A stretch of DNA of 64,000 bases. Source: Maribacter sp. MJ134. GTDB lineage: Bacteria; Bacteroidota; Bacteroidia; Flavobacteriales; Flavobacteriaceae. The position numbers and the translations under genes were made by a program. The stretch covers positions 3,348,001-3,412,000 of the forward strand of contig NZ_CP034570.1 in NCBI RefSeq assembly GCF_003970695.1. The letters run 5' to 3'. Shown here piece by piece: positions 18,183 to 26,414 of this stretch. The notes below the pieces were generated by a model. It did no database searches, was not told where the DNA came from, and saw nothing but the letters and a program-made list of their open reading frames with translations. The first letter of the stretch is position 1, and each line of letters begins with the position of its first letter.

Positions 18183-19271
18183 ATGTACATGGAAAAAATC
18201 CAAGAATCGGAACATAAAAAAGCTTGCGCCAATTGTGGTGCAGAGTTAAAGTTTAAACCAGGCTCACATCAACTTAATTGTGAATATTGCGGGTATGAGG
18301 AATTTATAGAGCAATCTAAAAGCAGTTTTGAGGAGCTAGAGTTGGCCCATTACTTAAAGATTGTTGGCGAGAATGCCTATACGGAAACCATTGAGCTTTT
18401 GCATTGTAAAAATTGTGGCGCCAACCAGCATGTAGAGGAGAATTACAAATCATTGAATTGTGTGTACTGTAGTGAACCGCTGATACGTGAGGATACCGAA
18501 ATTGAAGGTTGGATTTTGCCGGGGGCGTTGGTTCCTTTTCAGTTGGATGTAAAAAAAGCAAGAAAAATTTTCAAAACTTGGGTCAACGGTCTTTGGTTTG
18601 CACCCAACAAACTCAAAAGGGCGGCATTAGACCCTGAGGGACTTCATGGCCTATATATTCCTTATTGGACTTTTGATGCCAATCTGTTTGCTTCCTATCA
18701 AGGGCAGCGCGGAGATTACTATTATGAAACCCAGACATATAATAGCGACAAGGGGAGGCGCACAAGGCAGGTACGAAAGACCAAATGGACCTATGCCTCT
18801 GGGAAGGTCAATGGTTTTGTAGATGATATTTTAATAAATGCCTCGGAGAAAAAAAGAAGGGATATCCCGCCCTCCATTGCATTTTGGAATCTTAAGGATT
18901 TAGTGGTCTTTAACTCAAAATACCTGTCGGGTTTTGTAACGGAAAAGTATACAGTATCTCTTAAGGAGGGTCACCATCAATCCTTTCAAGAGGCAAAAAA
19001 TATCGCTTATAACTGGATTCGAAGGGATATCGGCGGAGATACGCAACGCATTGCCAATGCGGACATGAAACTTTCTGATGAAACTTTTAAACATATTTTG
19101 CTCCCTGTATACATAAGTTCCTATCGGTATAACGGAAAAGAGTACCATTTTTATATCAATGGACAAACGGGTAATTTAAGTGGTAGTAGGCCGTACTCCT
19201 TCTGGAAAATTTTCTTTTTAGTGGTTTTCGTCCTTGTGGTCATTGCGGGAATTGCGATTTTTGCTAAATGA
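18183..19271 (+). CDS. double zinc-ribbon membrane protein
   Basis: 362 residues from the ATG at 18183 (an ATG at 18189 and a GTG at 18159 are alternatives). Two CxxC zinc ribbons lie at the N-terminus (CANCGAELKF... CEYC and CKNCGANQHV... CVYC, residues ~11-105). A ~220-residue beta-rich region follows with GLYIPYWTFDANL, and a single transmembrane helix at the very C-terminus (about 340-360). The zinc ribbons resemble TFIIB/primosomal-type fingers, but no enzymatic motif is present. Its stop overlaps the next gene (ATGA), tying it to the phosphoesterase. Probably a tail-anchored partner of the SPFH protein. Confidence 0.8.
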   Translation: MYMEKIQESEHKKACANCGAELKFKPGSHQLNCEYCGYEEFIEQSKSSFEELELAHYLKIVGENAYTETIELLHCKNCGANQHVEENYKSLNCVYCSEPLIREDTEIEGWILPGALVPFQLDVKKARKIFKTWVNGLWFAPNKLKRAALDPEGLHGLYIPYWTFDANLFASYQGQRGDYYYETQTYNSDKGRRTRQVRKTKWTYASGKVNGFVDDILINASEKKRRDIPPSIAFWNLKDLVVFNSKYLSGFVTEKYTVSLKEGHHQSFQEAKNIAYNWIRRDIGGDTQRIANADMKLSDETFKHILLPVYISSYRYNGKEYHFYINGQTGNLSGSRPYSFWKIFFLVVFVLVVIAGIAIFAK

Positions 19272-20002
19272 TGACGCAAAGAACATTAGTTATTGGAGAT
19301 ATACATTCAGGATTAAAGGCGTTACGGCAAGTATTGGAGAAAGCAGCCGTAACGGTCAACGATAAACTTATATTTCTAGGCGATTATGTCGATGGTTGGA
19401 GTGAGGCTGTTGAAACGATAGATTTCCTTTTGCAATTGAACGAAACGCACCGGTGCATTTTTCTTAGAGGTAATCACGATGCCTTATGCCATCAATGGCT
19501 TACCGGTGGCGACGATAACCCAATGTGGTTTATGCATGGCGGCGAAGCCACGGTAAAATCGTACGGGAAGGTAGATGATAGCACAAAAAGGGAGCATATT
19601 ATGTTCTATGAAAACCTTAAGGATTATTATTTGGATGACGCGAATAGACTGTTCTTGCACGCGGGCTTTACAAACCTAAAGGGCGTAGCCTATGAATATA
19701 CGTCCAAGACCTTCTATTGGGACCGAACGCTTTGGGAACTGGTCTTGTCAATAGACCCAAATTTGAAAGAAGGTGATATGTATTTTCCTAAAAGACTTAC
19801 GCATTACAAAGAGATTTACATTGGCCATACCCCTGTAACGCGAATGGGGAAAACCACGCCTCAAAATGCTGTAAATGTTTGGAATATTGATACCGGAGCA
19901 GCATTTAAAGGACCTCTCACCGCTTTTGATATTCAGACCAAAAAATATTGGCAAAGTGAGCCTGTGCACACGTTCTATCCCAATGAAACAGGCAGAAATT
20001 AG
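19268..20002 (+). CDS. metallophosphoesterase, PP1/PP2A-like calcineurin fold
   Basis: 244-residue two-metal phosphoesterase with the full motif series: GDIHSG (10-15), GDYVDGWSE, RGNHD, and later histidines in FLHAGF and YIGHTPV. This order is typical of bacterial serine/threonine protein phosphatases of the PrpA/ApaH-like group. It is cytoplasmic, with no signal peptide. Its start overlaps the stop of the zinc-ribbon gene, so it could dephosphorylate a component of that system, but the true substrate is unknown. Two adjacent ATGs (19268, 19271) are possible starts. Confidence 0.88.
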   Translation: MMTQRTLVIGDIHSGLKALRQVLEKAAVTVNDKLIFLGDYVDGWSEAVETIDFLLQLNETHRCIFLRGNHDALCHQWLTGGDDNPMWFMHGGEATVKSYGKVDDSTKREHIMFYENLKDYYLDDANRLFLHAGFTNLKGVAYEYTSKTFYWDRTLWELVLSIDPNLKEGDMYFPKRLTHYKEIYIGHTPVTRMGKTTPQNAVNVWNIDTGAAFKGPLTAFDIQTKKYWQSEPVHTFYPNETGRN

Positions 20003-20067
20003 TAAATCAATTTAATTTTAAAGGCTAAAACAGCGCAGAATTAACGAACTTTGATAAAAATTGATAT

Positions 20068-21066
20068 ATGTCCGAGAAGAATATACGACTAGAAGTAATG
20101 CAGGCCATTGAGCCCGAAGTGGAAGGGTTTATGGAGAATTTTCTGATAAAACCTGAAGATATATGGCAGCCTACGGATTTTCTCCCTGATTCCGAAAGTG
20201 ATGGGTTTTTGGACCATGTAGAACAATTACGGGAAGAATCGAAAGAGTTGGGCTATGATTTTTGGGTAACCATGGTGGCGGATACCATTACCGAAGAAGC
20301 CTTGCCTACATACGAATCGTGGTTAATGGATGTTGTTGGGATAGACCAGCATGGAGAATATAAGACCAATGGCTGGGCCAAATGGGTTAGGGCATGGACC
20401 GCAGAAGAGAATAGACATGGGGATGTGCTGAACAAATACTTATATCTATCCGGAAGGGTGAATATGAAGGAAATAGAAATAACTACGCAGCACCTTATTT
20501 CGGACGGTTTTGATATTGGTACCGATAGGGACCCATATAAGAATTTTGTGTACACTTCCTTTCAAGAATTGGCCACGAACATCTCTCACAAACGTGTGGG
20601 GCAAATGGCTAAGAAAAAGGGGAACGCCTTATTAGGTAAGATGTGTACGATAATTGCAGGGGACGAAATGAGGCATCATTTGGCCTATAGAGAATTCGTA
20701 AAAACGATTATGGGTCACGACCCTAATGGAATGATGTTGGCCTTTGCCGATATGATGAAACAGAAAATAGTAATGCCGGCTCACTTTTTAAGAGAATCCG
20801 GAGGTACCATTGGTACTGCCTTTGAGAACTTCTCAAATTGTGCACAAAGACTTGGTGTTTATACCGCTCAGGATTACATAGATATTCTTGCAAAGTTGAA
20901 TGCTTTTTGGGAGATTGATGCAGTAAGGGGACTTAATGACGAAGCACAAAAAGCAAGGGACTATTTGATGAAACTTCCTGAAAGATTGGAGCGTATTGCC
21001 TCTAGAATGAAGTTTCCAGAAGATCAGTACCACTTTAAATGGGTAGAAGCCAACGGAATGTTGTAG
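20068..21066 (+). CDS. acyl-ACP desaturase
   Basis: 332-residue soluble diiron desaturase of the stearoyl-ACP delta-9 type, which inserts a double bond into acyl chains bound to acyl carrier protein. Both iron-binding ExxH motifs are intact: E114-N-R-H117 (AEENRHGD) and E200-M-R-H203 (GDEMRHH), with further acidic ligands on neighbouring helices. Length is as expected for bacterial members. It is 65 bases after the phosphoesterase gene and is followed by a strong terminator at 21087-21119. It most likely serves membrane fluidity. Confidence 0.92.
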   Translation: MSEKNIRLEVMQAIEPEVEGFMENFLIKPEDIWQPTDFLPDSESDGFLDHVEQLREESKELGYDFWVTMVADTITEEALPTYESWLMDVVGIDQHGEYKTNGWAKWVRAWTAEENRHGDVLNKYLYLSGRVNMKEIEITTQHLISDGFDIGTDRDPYKNFVYTSFQELATNISHKRVGQMAKKKGNALLGKMCTIIAGDEMRHHLAYREFVKTIMGHDPNGMMLAFADMMKQKIVMPAHFLRESGGTIGTAFENFSNCAQRLGVYTAQDYIDILAKLNAFWEIDAVRGLNDEAQKARDYLMKLPERLERIASRMKFPEDQYHFKWVEANGML

Positions 21067-21086
21067 CGCTAAGTTTCAAGAAAATA

Positions 21087-21119
21087 AAAAGCCCAATCTC
21101 AAAGTGAGATTGGGCTTTT
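21087..21119. terminator. bidirectional intrinsic terminator
   Basis: A perfect 15-base-pair stem (AAAAGCCCAATCTCA / TGAGATTGGGCTTTT) with a three-base AAG loop, followed by TATTTTT on the plus strand. It stands between two convergent genes (desaturase, plus; HHH protein, minus), and the A-run on its left gives a T-run on the minus strand, so it can stop both. Confidence 0.9.
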
Positions 21120-21138
21120 ATTTTTGGTTGGTTATTGA

Positions 21139-21696
21139 TTATAATTTACCGTGATCATGTTCATCTTGCCATTTCACAAGTTCACTCCATTTGCCTTCAT
21201 AGGCCATTTTGGCTTGCATAGGCCATGACGCAGGATTATGAACCTGATAGCGCTTTCCACCGCCGTCCAGTACTTTTTGGCATTCCGCTACGGAAGCTTC
21301 TGATAGTGCTTTCCAGGTTTTAATTCCGGAATCTTTGAACATACCTTCTATTTTAGGCCCTATGCCCTCAACAACTTTAAGGTCATCTTGCTTAATGGCT
21401 TTACCGAAGGCCGCCTTTGCTCCTGCGGCATCAAAAGGAATAGATGCTACCGCCGCACCCGCTGCAAAAGAAGATACTGTACTTGTTACATTGGCCTTGG
21501 CACTGCTCACTCTCTTATTACAAGCATCTAAATCGGCTTTTAACTTTGCATTTTTATCTTGTAGCAGTTTTAAATCTGCAGAATTGTCAATGGTGGTATT
21601 TCCGCTTCGGCCAATGAGGTAGCCAAGAATTCCACTAATTATCCCGACTAAAGCTGGGATCAACCAACACCAGATATTCATATTTTCAAAATTCAT
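21139..21696 (-). CDS. membrane-anchored helix-hairpin-helix protein
   Basis: 185 residues. An N-terminal transmembrane helix (about 9-28, ending LIGRSG) is followed by a short coiled coil (about 40-65) and an alanine/serine-rich linker. A helix-hairpin-helix-like domain (LKVVEGIGPKIEGMFKDSGI, about 104-123) precedes the basic/aromatic C-terminus. This C-terminal type is annotated in databases as a 'flap endonuclease-like' or ribosomal L17/L21-associated HHH domain; here it lacks nuclease residues and is probably a protein or DNA-binding unit. It is 27 bases downstream of the double-OmpA gene and likely cotranscribed. Confidence 0.8.
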   Translation of the reverse strand: MNFENMNIWCWLIPALVGIISGILGYLIGRSGNTTIDNSADLKLLQDKNAKLKADLDACNKRVSSAKANVTSTVSSFAAGAAVASIPFDAAGAKAAFGKAIKQDDLKVVEGIGPKIEGMFKDSGIKTWKALSEASVAECQKVLDGGGKRYQVHNPASWPMQAKMAYEGKWSELVKWQDEHDHGKL

Positions 21697-21723
21697 TTTA
21701 TACTATTTTAATTTGTTAGTGAT

Positions 21724-22632
21724 TTAATTGTTTAGTGTTACTACAGTTCTTCTATTTTTAGACCTACCTTCTTCAGTGGCGTTGCTCTCTATAGGAGACG
21801 TCTGCCCTTTAGATGAGGTTTTTATTTTTGATTCGGCAATTCCGTTTCGCATGAGATAGGCTTTGGCAAAATTTGCTCTGTCCAAACCAAGTCTCATGTT
21901 AGTGGCAGCTACCCCGGTATTATCAGTGTGGCCCACCACGTTTGCGGTGGCACCCTCCATTTTATCCAAATACCTAGAAATATCGGCTACCTTTTGGCGC
22001 TGTTCTGCATTTAAACTTATAGATGCTTCTGCCGTATTGAAATATAGCGTAAGCGGATCAGCATTTATTTTATCGAACAGTGCTTTCATCTCTTCGGCCG
22101 CATCCTCAGATTCTCCACCTAAGCTGTAGCTTACAGGTCCAAGATATACGTTCTCCCTGGCCACCATACTTTCCATTAGCGCTCCCATCGTATTTATTCT
22201 AGAAGAGGAAATTCCGTTGGATACCAAATGGTTTTTGACCGCATTGGCTCTGGCAAGCCCTAGATTAGGATAGGCGCTATCGTTGTTTTCGTCACTTTTA
22301 TAGTACCCCGTAATATTAATTACTTTTCCTGCATTGGTCTCTAAGAAACCTTTAAGGCTTGTAATACCTTCTTCCATACTAGCGGCTAGTGGCATTAGTA
22401 TAGACGAAGAAGAACTATTAAAGTTGTAATTGTCATTGTTGTTATAAGCGTAATCTCCATCCTTAAAGGCAAAAGGATATGAAGTTGCTTCTGGCACAAT
22501 GGGTGCTGCTACCTCTTTTGGAGGCTCTTGTTCTACACTAACTCCGCATTCACTGCAGCAGGTAATGTAAAAATAAGTCCCTGCCAAAATAGTGATCAAC
22601 ATCAGCAGTAGATTCGTTGTTGTTTTTGTCAT
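21724..22632 (-). CDS. OmpA family protein with two OmpA-like halves
   Basis: 302 residues with an N-terminal membrane helix (about 5-25) that ends in an odd cysteine cluster, TCCSECG. The first half (about 90-165) shows a degenerate OmpA/MotB-like peptidoglycan-binding fold (INITGYYKSDENN, LGLARANAVKNHL). The second (about 200-300) has the canonical series (NVVGHTDNTGVAATNMRLGL, SKNRRTVV). It is probably tethered to the inner membrane, or to the outer membrane through the cysteines, and grips peptidoglycan. It is cotranscribed with the HHH protein. Confidence 0.85.
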   Translation of the reverse strand: MTKTTTNLLLMLITILAGTYFYITCCSECGVSVEQEPPKEVAAPIVPEATSYPFAFKDGDYAYNNNDNYNFNSSSSSILMPLAASMEEGITSLKGFLETNAGKVINITGYYKSDENNDSAYPNLGLARANAVKNHLVSNGISSSRINTMGALMESMVARENVYLGPVSYSLGGESEDAAEEMKALFDKINADPLTLYFNTAEASISLNAEQRQKVADISRYLDKMEGATANVVGHTDNTGVAATNMRLGLDRANFAKAYLMRNGIAESKIKTSSKGQTSPIESNATEEGRSKNRRTVVTLNN

Positions 22633-22920
22633 TTTTAAATAGTGTTTAGTGTTTCATCCACAATGTATTAAAAAAATCTTAAAATTTTTGAATATTCGAT
22701 AGCTTAATTGCTAGTAATCAAGGAGGAGTGATTTTCCAACTATAACTAAAATGATACCATTTGCACATTCAAACGGCAAGGAGGCATAATTCATATTTTT
22801 TTAAAAGAAGATATTTCGGAACTTTCTGATGCAAATAAAATACACCCTATCGCTCCCGACAAAGTTCCGGCACTGGGATAGGGTTTTATGACATATTTGA
22901 GTTAGTTGGTTAATTAAGTA

Positions 22921-22949
22921 AACCCTATCGTATCCTTAACGATAGGGTT
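22921..22949. terminator. perfect 11-bp stem-loop, probable terminator
   Basis: AACCCTATCGT and ACGATAGGGTT pair perfectly around a seven-base loop, followed by ATTTTG on the plus strand. It lies about 420 bases beyond the stop of the minus-strand aldehyde dehydrogenase gene and reads less well in that direction, so it may end a plus-strand or unseen short transcript. Confidence 0.45.
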
Positions 22950-23117
22950 ATTTTGTGGGTACTGTTTAGTTCAAAATTGGGCGTAGTTAATATCCTATAC
23001 GATAGTGTCTATTCCCAGATTACTTAAAACCGTTTATACAATTAGAAGTACGGAACATACAGAAACGGTATCACCCTAAGATCATAAAATATATCTTGAT
23101 AGTAGGATGATTACGAT

Positions 23118-23243
23118 ATGAAAAATATAAAGAAACGTATATTTAATTTTCTGAAGTTTGTATGTATGATTTTGGTTTTGGGCACCCAAAGCTTGTTGCA
23201 TGGTAGTTGGACGGTAGACGATACCAACCGAAAAACCATATAA
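23118..23243 (+). CDS. possible 41-residue peptide or gene relic
   Basis: A short ATG-started frame codes a basic start (MKNIKKRIFNFLK), a hydrophobic stretch (VCMILVLGTQSLL) and a short polar end (TVDDTNRKT) before TAA. This looks like a signal peptide with almost nothing behind it, so it may be the 5' stub of a lost secreted-protein gene or a small membrane peptide. It stands alone, on the strand opposite to its neighbours. Confidence 0.25.
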   Translation: MKNIKKRIFNFLKFVCMILVLGTQSLLHGSWTVDDTNRKTI

Positions 23244-23371
23244 TAAATGACCTCGGGGCAGGCCTATGAGACATTAGAAGCGAAACCAATATTTATTTAA
23301 GGCAAGCGCCGGAGCATTATAAATCTCGATTAGCGGCCAAAAACAAAAATTGGGAATTAAATTTAAAACTT

Positions 23372-24925
23372 CTACAAGTCAAATTTAATTCCTTGTGCCA
23401 GCGGCAGCTCGGTCGTATAGTTGATGGTATTCGTTTGCCTTCTCATATATATTTTCCAAGCATCCGAACCACTTTCACGGCCACCACCAGTTTCTTTTTC
23501 CCCACCGAAGGCGCCACCAATTTCTGCACCCGATGTTCCTATATTAACGTTAGCGATACCACAATCACTTCCAGCAACGGACAAGAAACGTTCGGCTTCA
23601 CGCAGATTATTGGTCATTATGGCAGATGAAAGCCCCTGAACAACCCCATTTTGAATTGCGATAGCATTTTCTAATTCTCCGGAATATTTTAGTAAATATA
23701 ACACCGGTGCAAAAGTCTCGTGTTGCACAATTTCGTAGTCATTTTTGGCTTCTGCAATAGCCGGTTTAACATAGCAACCACTTTCGTAGCCTTTTCCTTC
23801 TAAGACTCCGCCTTCGACAATAATTTTTCCTCCTTCAGCCACTACTTTTTCCAATGCTTTGCTATAATGGTTTACTGCATCGGTATCAATTAGAGGCCCT
23901 ACATGATTGTTTTCATCTAGCGGGTTTCCAATGCGTAGCTGACCATAGGCTGCAACCACAGCATCCTTTACCTTGTCGTATATGTCCTCATGGATAATTA
24001 ATCTTCTTGTTGAGGTACAACGTTGGCCGGCAGTTCCGACAGCCCCAAAAACAGCACCGATAACGGTCATTTTAATATCCGCGTCCGGCGTAACGATTAT
24101 AGCATTGTTACCTCCTAATTCCAATAGCGATTTTCCTAATCTTGCTGCCACGGCCTGGGCAACTATTTTACCCATTCGAATAGAACCGGTGGCCGAAACC
24201 AAAGGAATTCTACCATCTTGAGTCATGTATTCTCCTACTTTATAATCTCCATTGATCAAACAGGAGATGCCTTCTGGCAAATTATTTTCCTTAAAAACTT
24301 GAGCCGCGATATTTTGACAGGCTACTCCGCATAATGGTGTTTTTTCTGAAGGTTTCCAAACACAAACATCTCCGCAAATCCACGCCAGTGCTGTGTTCCA
24401 TGCCCACACGGCAACAGGAAAATTAAATGCTGATATAATACCCACTACCCCTAGCGCATGATATTGTTCGTACATTCTATGCCCAGGTCTTTCCGAGTGC
24501 ATGGTCAAGCCATGAAGTTGTCGGGAAAGCCCGACCGCAAAATCACAGATATCTATCATTTCTTGGACTTCTCCAAGACCTTCTTGGTAACTCTTGCCCA
24601 TCTCATAAGAGACCAATTTTCCCAAAGGTTCTTTTAAGGCTCTGAGCTTCTCGCCAAATTGTCTTACTATTTCACCGCGTAACGGGGCGGGTTTCTTACG
24701 CCAAGTTTTAAAAGCATTGGTAGCGGTATTCATGACCTTTGCATAATCTTCTTTGGAGGTTGTTCTTACTTTTCCGATGAGTGAACCATCGACCGGTGAG
24801 TAGGATTCGATAATGCTTCCTGAAGAAAAATTATCGGAACCTGTTGAAGTTCCATCATTTAAGTCAGTAATTCCCAAAGCTTTTAAAGCCTCATCTATTC
24901 CAAATTCTACAGCTACTTTTGACAT
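23372..24925 (-). CDS. aldehyde dehydrogenase, ALDH7 type
   Basis: 517 residues of the ALDH7 (antiquitin, alpha-aminoadipic semialdehyde/piperideine-6-carboxylate dehydrogenase) family. It uses NAD+ to oxidise semialdehydes in lysine breakdown. The catalytic cysteine is in GTAGQRCTSTRR, the general-base glutamate is in LLELGGNNAIIV, and the family-specific NVNIGTSGAEIGGAFGGEK and LPLAQGIKFDL segments close the protein. Length fits the family. It lies 59 bases downstream of the NTF2-like gene and may be the end of the operon that begins with 3-hydroxyanthranilate dioxygenase. Other semialdehyde substrates remain possible. Confidence 0.88.
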   Translation of the reverse strand: MSKVAVEFGIDEALKALGITDLNDGTSTGSDNFSSGSIIESYSPVDGSLIGKVRTTSKEDYAKVMNTATNAFKTWRKKPAPLRGEIVRQFGEKLRALKEPLGKLVSYEMGKSYQEGLGEVQEMIDICDFAVGLSRQLHGLTMHSERPGHRMYEQYHALGVVGIISAFNFPVAVWAWNTALAWICGDVCVWKPSEKTPLCGVACQNIAAQVFKENNLPEGISCLINGDYKVGEYMTQDGRIPLVSATGSIRMGKIVAQAVAARLGKSLLELGGNNAIIVTPDADIKMTVIGAVFGAVGTAGQRCTSTRRLIIHEDIYDKVKDAVVAAYGQLRIGNPLDENNHVGPLIDTDAVNHYSKALEKVVAEGGKIIVEGGVLEGKGYESGCYVKPAIAEAKNDYEIVQHETFAPVLYLLKYSGELENAIAIQNGVVQGLSSAIMTNNLREAERFLSVAGSDCGIANVNIGTSGAEIGGAFGGEKETGGGRESGSDAWKIYMRRQTNTINYTTELPLAQGIKFDL

Positions 24926-24984
24926 TTTATAACTTTTTGAAGGTGTATTGTTAAATTTTTACAAAGCTACGAATAATATTATCT

Positions 24985-25407
24985 TTATTTTTGCTTTTTG
25001 AGCACCGTAACTTTTGAGATTTTTTCATTTTGTACCTCGTAAATGAGAACCAGTTCTAGAGGCTTATCATTTCCGTTACGTCCTGTAATACTTTCATGGT
25101 CAATTATCTTATTTCCGAATACGGTACGTGTTATGATTTTGGAATGTAAATTGGGCGATGCTTCAAAAAGCGCAGCGTAAAATTCCTTACACGCTTGCCT
25201 ACCTTTCATGGTCTCCACACCTTCTGAAAAATTGTGGAAGGTAACTTTAGGGTCAATAACCGACATAAATGCGTTGATATCCCTTTGGTTATAGGCTTCT
25301 AATTGGTTTTGAACTACCTGTTCCGGTGTCATTTTTTGGCTCATTAATTTTGATGTTGCACCGACTATGATCAGTATTAGAATTGAGACACTTCGTTGTA
25401 GCATCAT
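24985..25407 (-). CDS. NTF2-like/SnoaL-fold secreted protein
   Basis: 140 residues. A hydrophobic signal segment (about 4-20) precedes a nuclear transport factor 2-like cone fold (EQVVQNQLEAYNQRDINAFM onward) of the kind seen in steroid-isomerase-like proteins. The start is placed at ATG 25407 because it overlaps the stop of the upstream gene (ATGATG, stop at 25404-25406) and because the longer frame upstream runs through that other gene. No catalytic residues can be named. Probably a periplasmic binding or isomerase-type protein. Confidence 0.72.
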   Translation of the reverse strand: MMLQRSVSILILIIVGATSKLMSQKMTPEQVVQNQLEAYNQRDINAFMSVIDPKVTFHNFSEGVETMKGRQACKEFYAALFEASPNLHSKIITRTVFGNKIIDHESITGRNGNDKPLELVLIYEVQNEKISKVTVLKKQK

Positions 25408-25766
25408 GACAGGATAATTAATGCTATGGCAACTAGCGCTGGCAGTGCTTGTATATAGAAAATTTTCTTTGAAACACTGAACGCACCGTAGATACCTGCT
25501 ACTACTACACAGCATAAAAAGAACAAGGATATATTATCCTTCCAAATGAGGTCTTCAATAAAAAAAGACCATACCAGTCCTGCGGCAAGAAATCCGTTAT
25601 ACAGTCCCTGATTGGCAGCCATAGACTTCGTAGGTTCAAACAATTCCTTTGGAAAATTCCGAAATATCTTGGGCCCTTTGGTCGTCCAAGCAAACATTTC
25701 GAACCAAAGAAAATAGAAATGTAAAAGGGCAACAACCGCTATTAAGAGACCACTAACTAATTTCAT
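25404..25766 (-). CDS. DUF1304 membrane protein
   Basis: 120-residue protein with four predicted membrane helices and the DUF1304 signature near the N-terminus (FEMFAWTTKGPKIFRNF, about 22-38), then NQGLYNGFLAAG. Function of the family is unknown. Its stop overlaps the start of the NTF2-like gene, and its start abuts the stop of the dioxygenase gene (25767), so all three are one transcript. Confidence 0.88.
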   Translation of the reverse strand: MKLVSGLLIAVVALLHFYFLWFEMFAWTTKGPKIFRNFPKELFEPTKSMAANQGLYNGFLAAGLVWSFFIEDLIWKDNISLFFLCCVVVAGIYGAFSVSKKIFYIQALPALVAIALIILS

Positions 25767-26306
25767 TTAAACTTCTTTTATAAAACGTTCGTCTACAGGC
25801 ATTACCGTTGCGCAATTGTCGCAAGTCCTTAATTCTTTGGAACCATAGAAATGTTTAAAATGACTTAGAAAGTCTTTTTCTATATCGTTCAGTGTAAAAT
25901 AGGCTTCATATAATTTATGGTTACAGTTATCGCAGAACCAAAGCAGTCCATCGTCTACATTCATGTGCGCCCTTTTGCGCTCAATAACCAGACCAATAGA
26001 ACCTTCATGGCGTACGGGAGAGTGCGGCACTTTTGCAGGGTGCAAATACATATCTCCTGGTCCTAGTTGAAACGTTTTCTTTTGACGGTCTTCTTGAATG
26101 TGTACCTCTATTTGTCCTTCTAACTGATAAAAAAGTTCTTCCGTTTCGTTATAGTGATAGTCTTTTCTTGCATTAGGACCCGCCACGATCATAACGATAT
26201 AATCACCGGCATCTTTATATAAGTTTTTATTGCCAACCGGGGGTTTTAGAGAATCACGATTCTCCTCAATCCATTTATCTAAATTAAAAGGGGCTCTTAT
26301 ACTCAT
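25767..26306 (-). CDS. nbaC: 3-hydroxyanthranilate 3,4-dioxygenase
   Basis: 179-residue cupin Fe(II) dioxygenase that opens the ring of 3-hydroxyanthranilate on the kynurenine route. Metal ligands fit: H51, E57 (YHYNETEELFY) and H95 (HPAKVPHSPVRH). The bacterial C-terminal rubredoxin-like site is present as C125-x-x-C128 and C162-x-x-C165. The family name nbaC/haaO is well supported. It opens an operon with DUF1304, NTF2-like and possibly ALDH7 genes; the other kynurenine enzymes are not in the window. Confidence 0.93.
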   Translation of the reverse strand: MSIRAPFNLDKWIEENRDSLKPPVGNKNLYKDAGDYIVMIVAGPNARKDYHYNETEELFYQLEGQIEVHIQEDRQKKTFQLGPGDMYLHPAKVPHSPVRHEGSIGLVIERKRAHMNVDDGLLWFCDNCNHKLYEAYFTLNDIEKDFLSHFKHFYGSKELRTCDNCATVMPVDERFIKEV

Positions 26307-26363
26307 GGGTTAATTTTAACGAAAGTTAAAAAAACCTTAGGGGCTAACCTAAAACGCAGGCAT

Positions 26364-26390
26364 AAAAAAAGCCCTTGTTTACCAAAGGCT
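26364..26390 (-). terminator. intrinsic terminator of the first CAP-domain gene
   Basis: Read on the minus strand, AGCCTTTG pairs with CAAGGGCT (one G-T wobble) around a short loop and is followed by seven T residues. It stands 25 bases after the stop of the CAP-domain gene at 26415. Confidence 0.8.
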
Positions 26391-26414
26391 CTTTAATTAT
26401 TTATGTCGTATATA

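Larger units (their letters stand above)
22633..23371. other. 739-base intergenic region with paired CCCTATCG hairpins
   Basis: No convincing protein gene fills this gap between the OmpA gene and the 3' end of the aldehyde dehydrogenase gene (both minus). It holds two stem-loops built from the same word, ACCCTATCG/CGATAGGGT: a loose one (arms 22844-22851 and 22877-22884) and a perfect one at 22921-22949. A single GATAGTG relic follows near 23000, and a short open frame lies at 23118-23243. The rest, 22640-22840 and 23244-23371, shows nothing I can name. Confidence 0.4.

Noticed and set aside
24985-25515. Longer N-terminus for the NTF2-like protein
   Set aside because: It would read through the DUF1304 gene out of frame; the overlapping ATG at 25407 gives a clean signal peptide.
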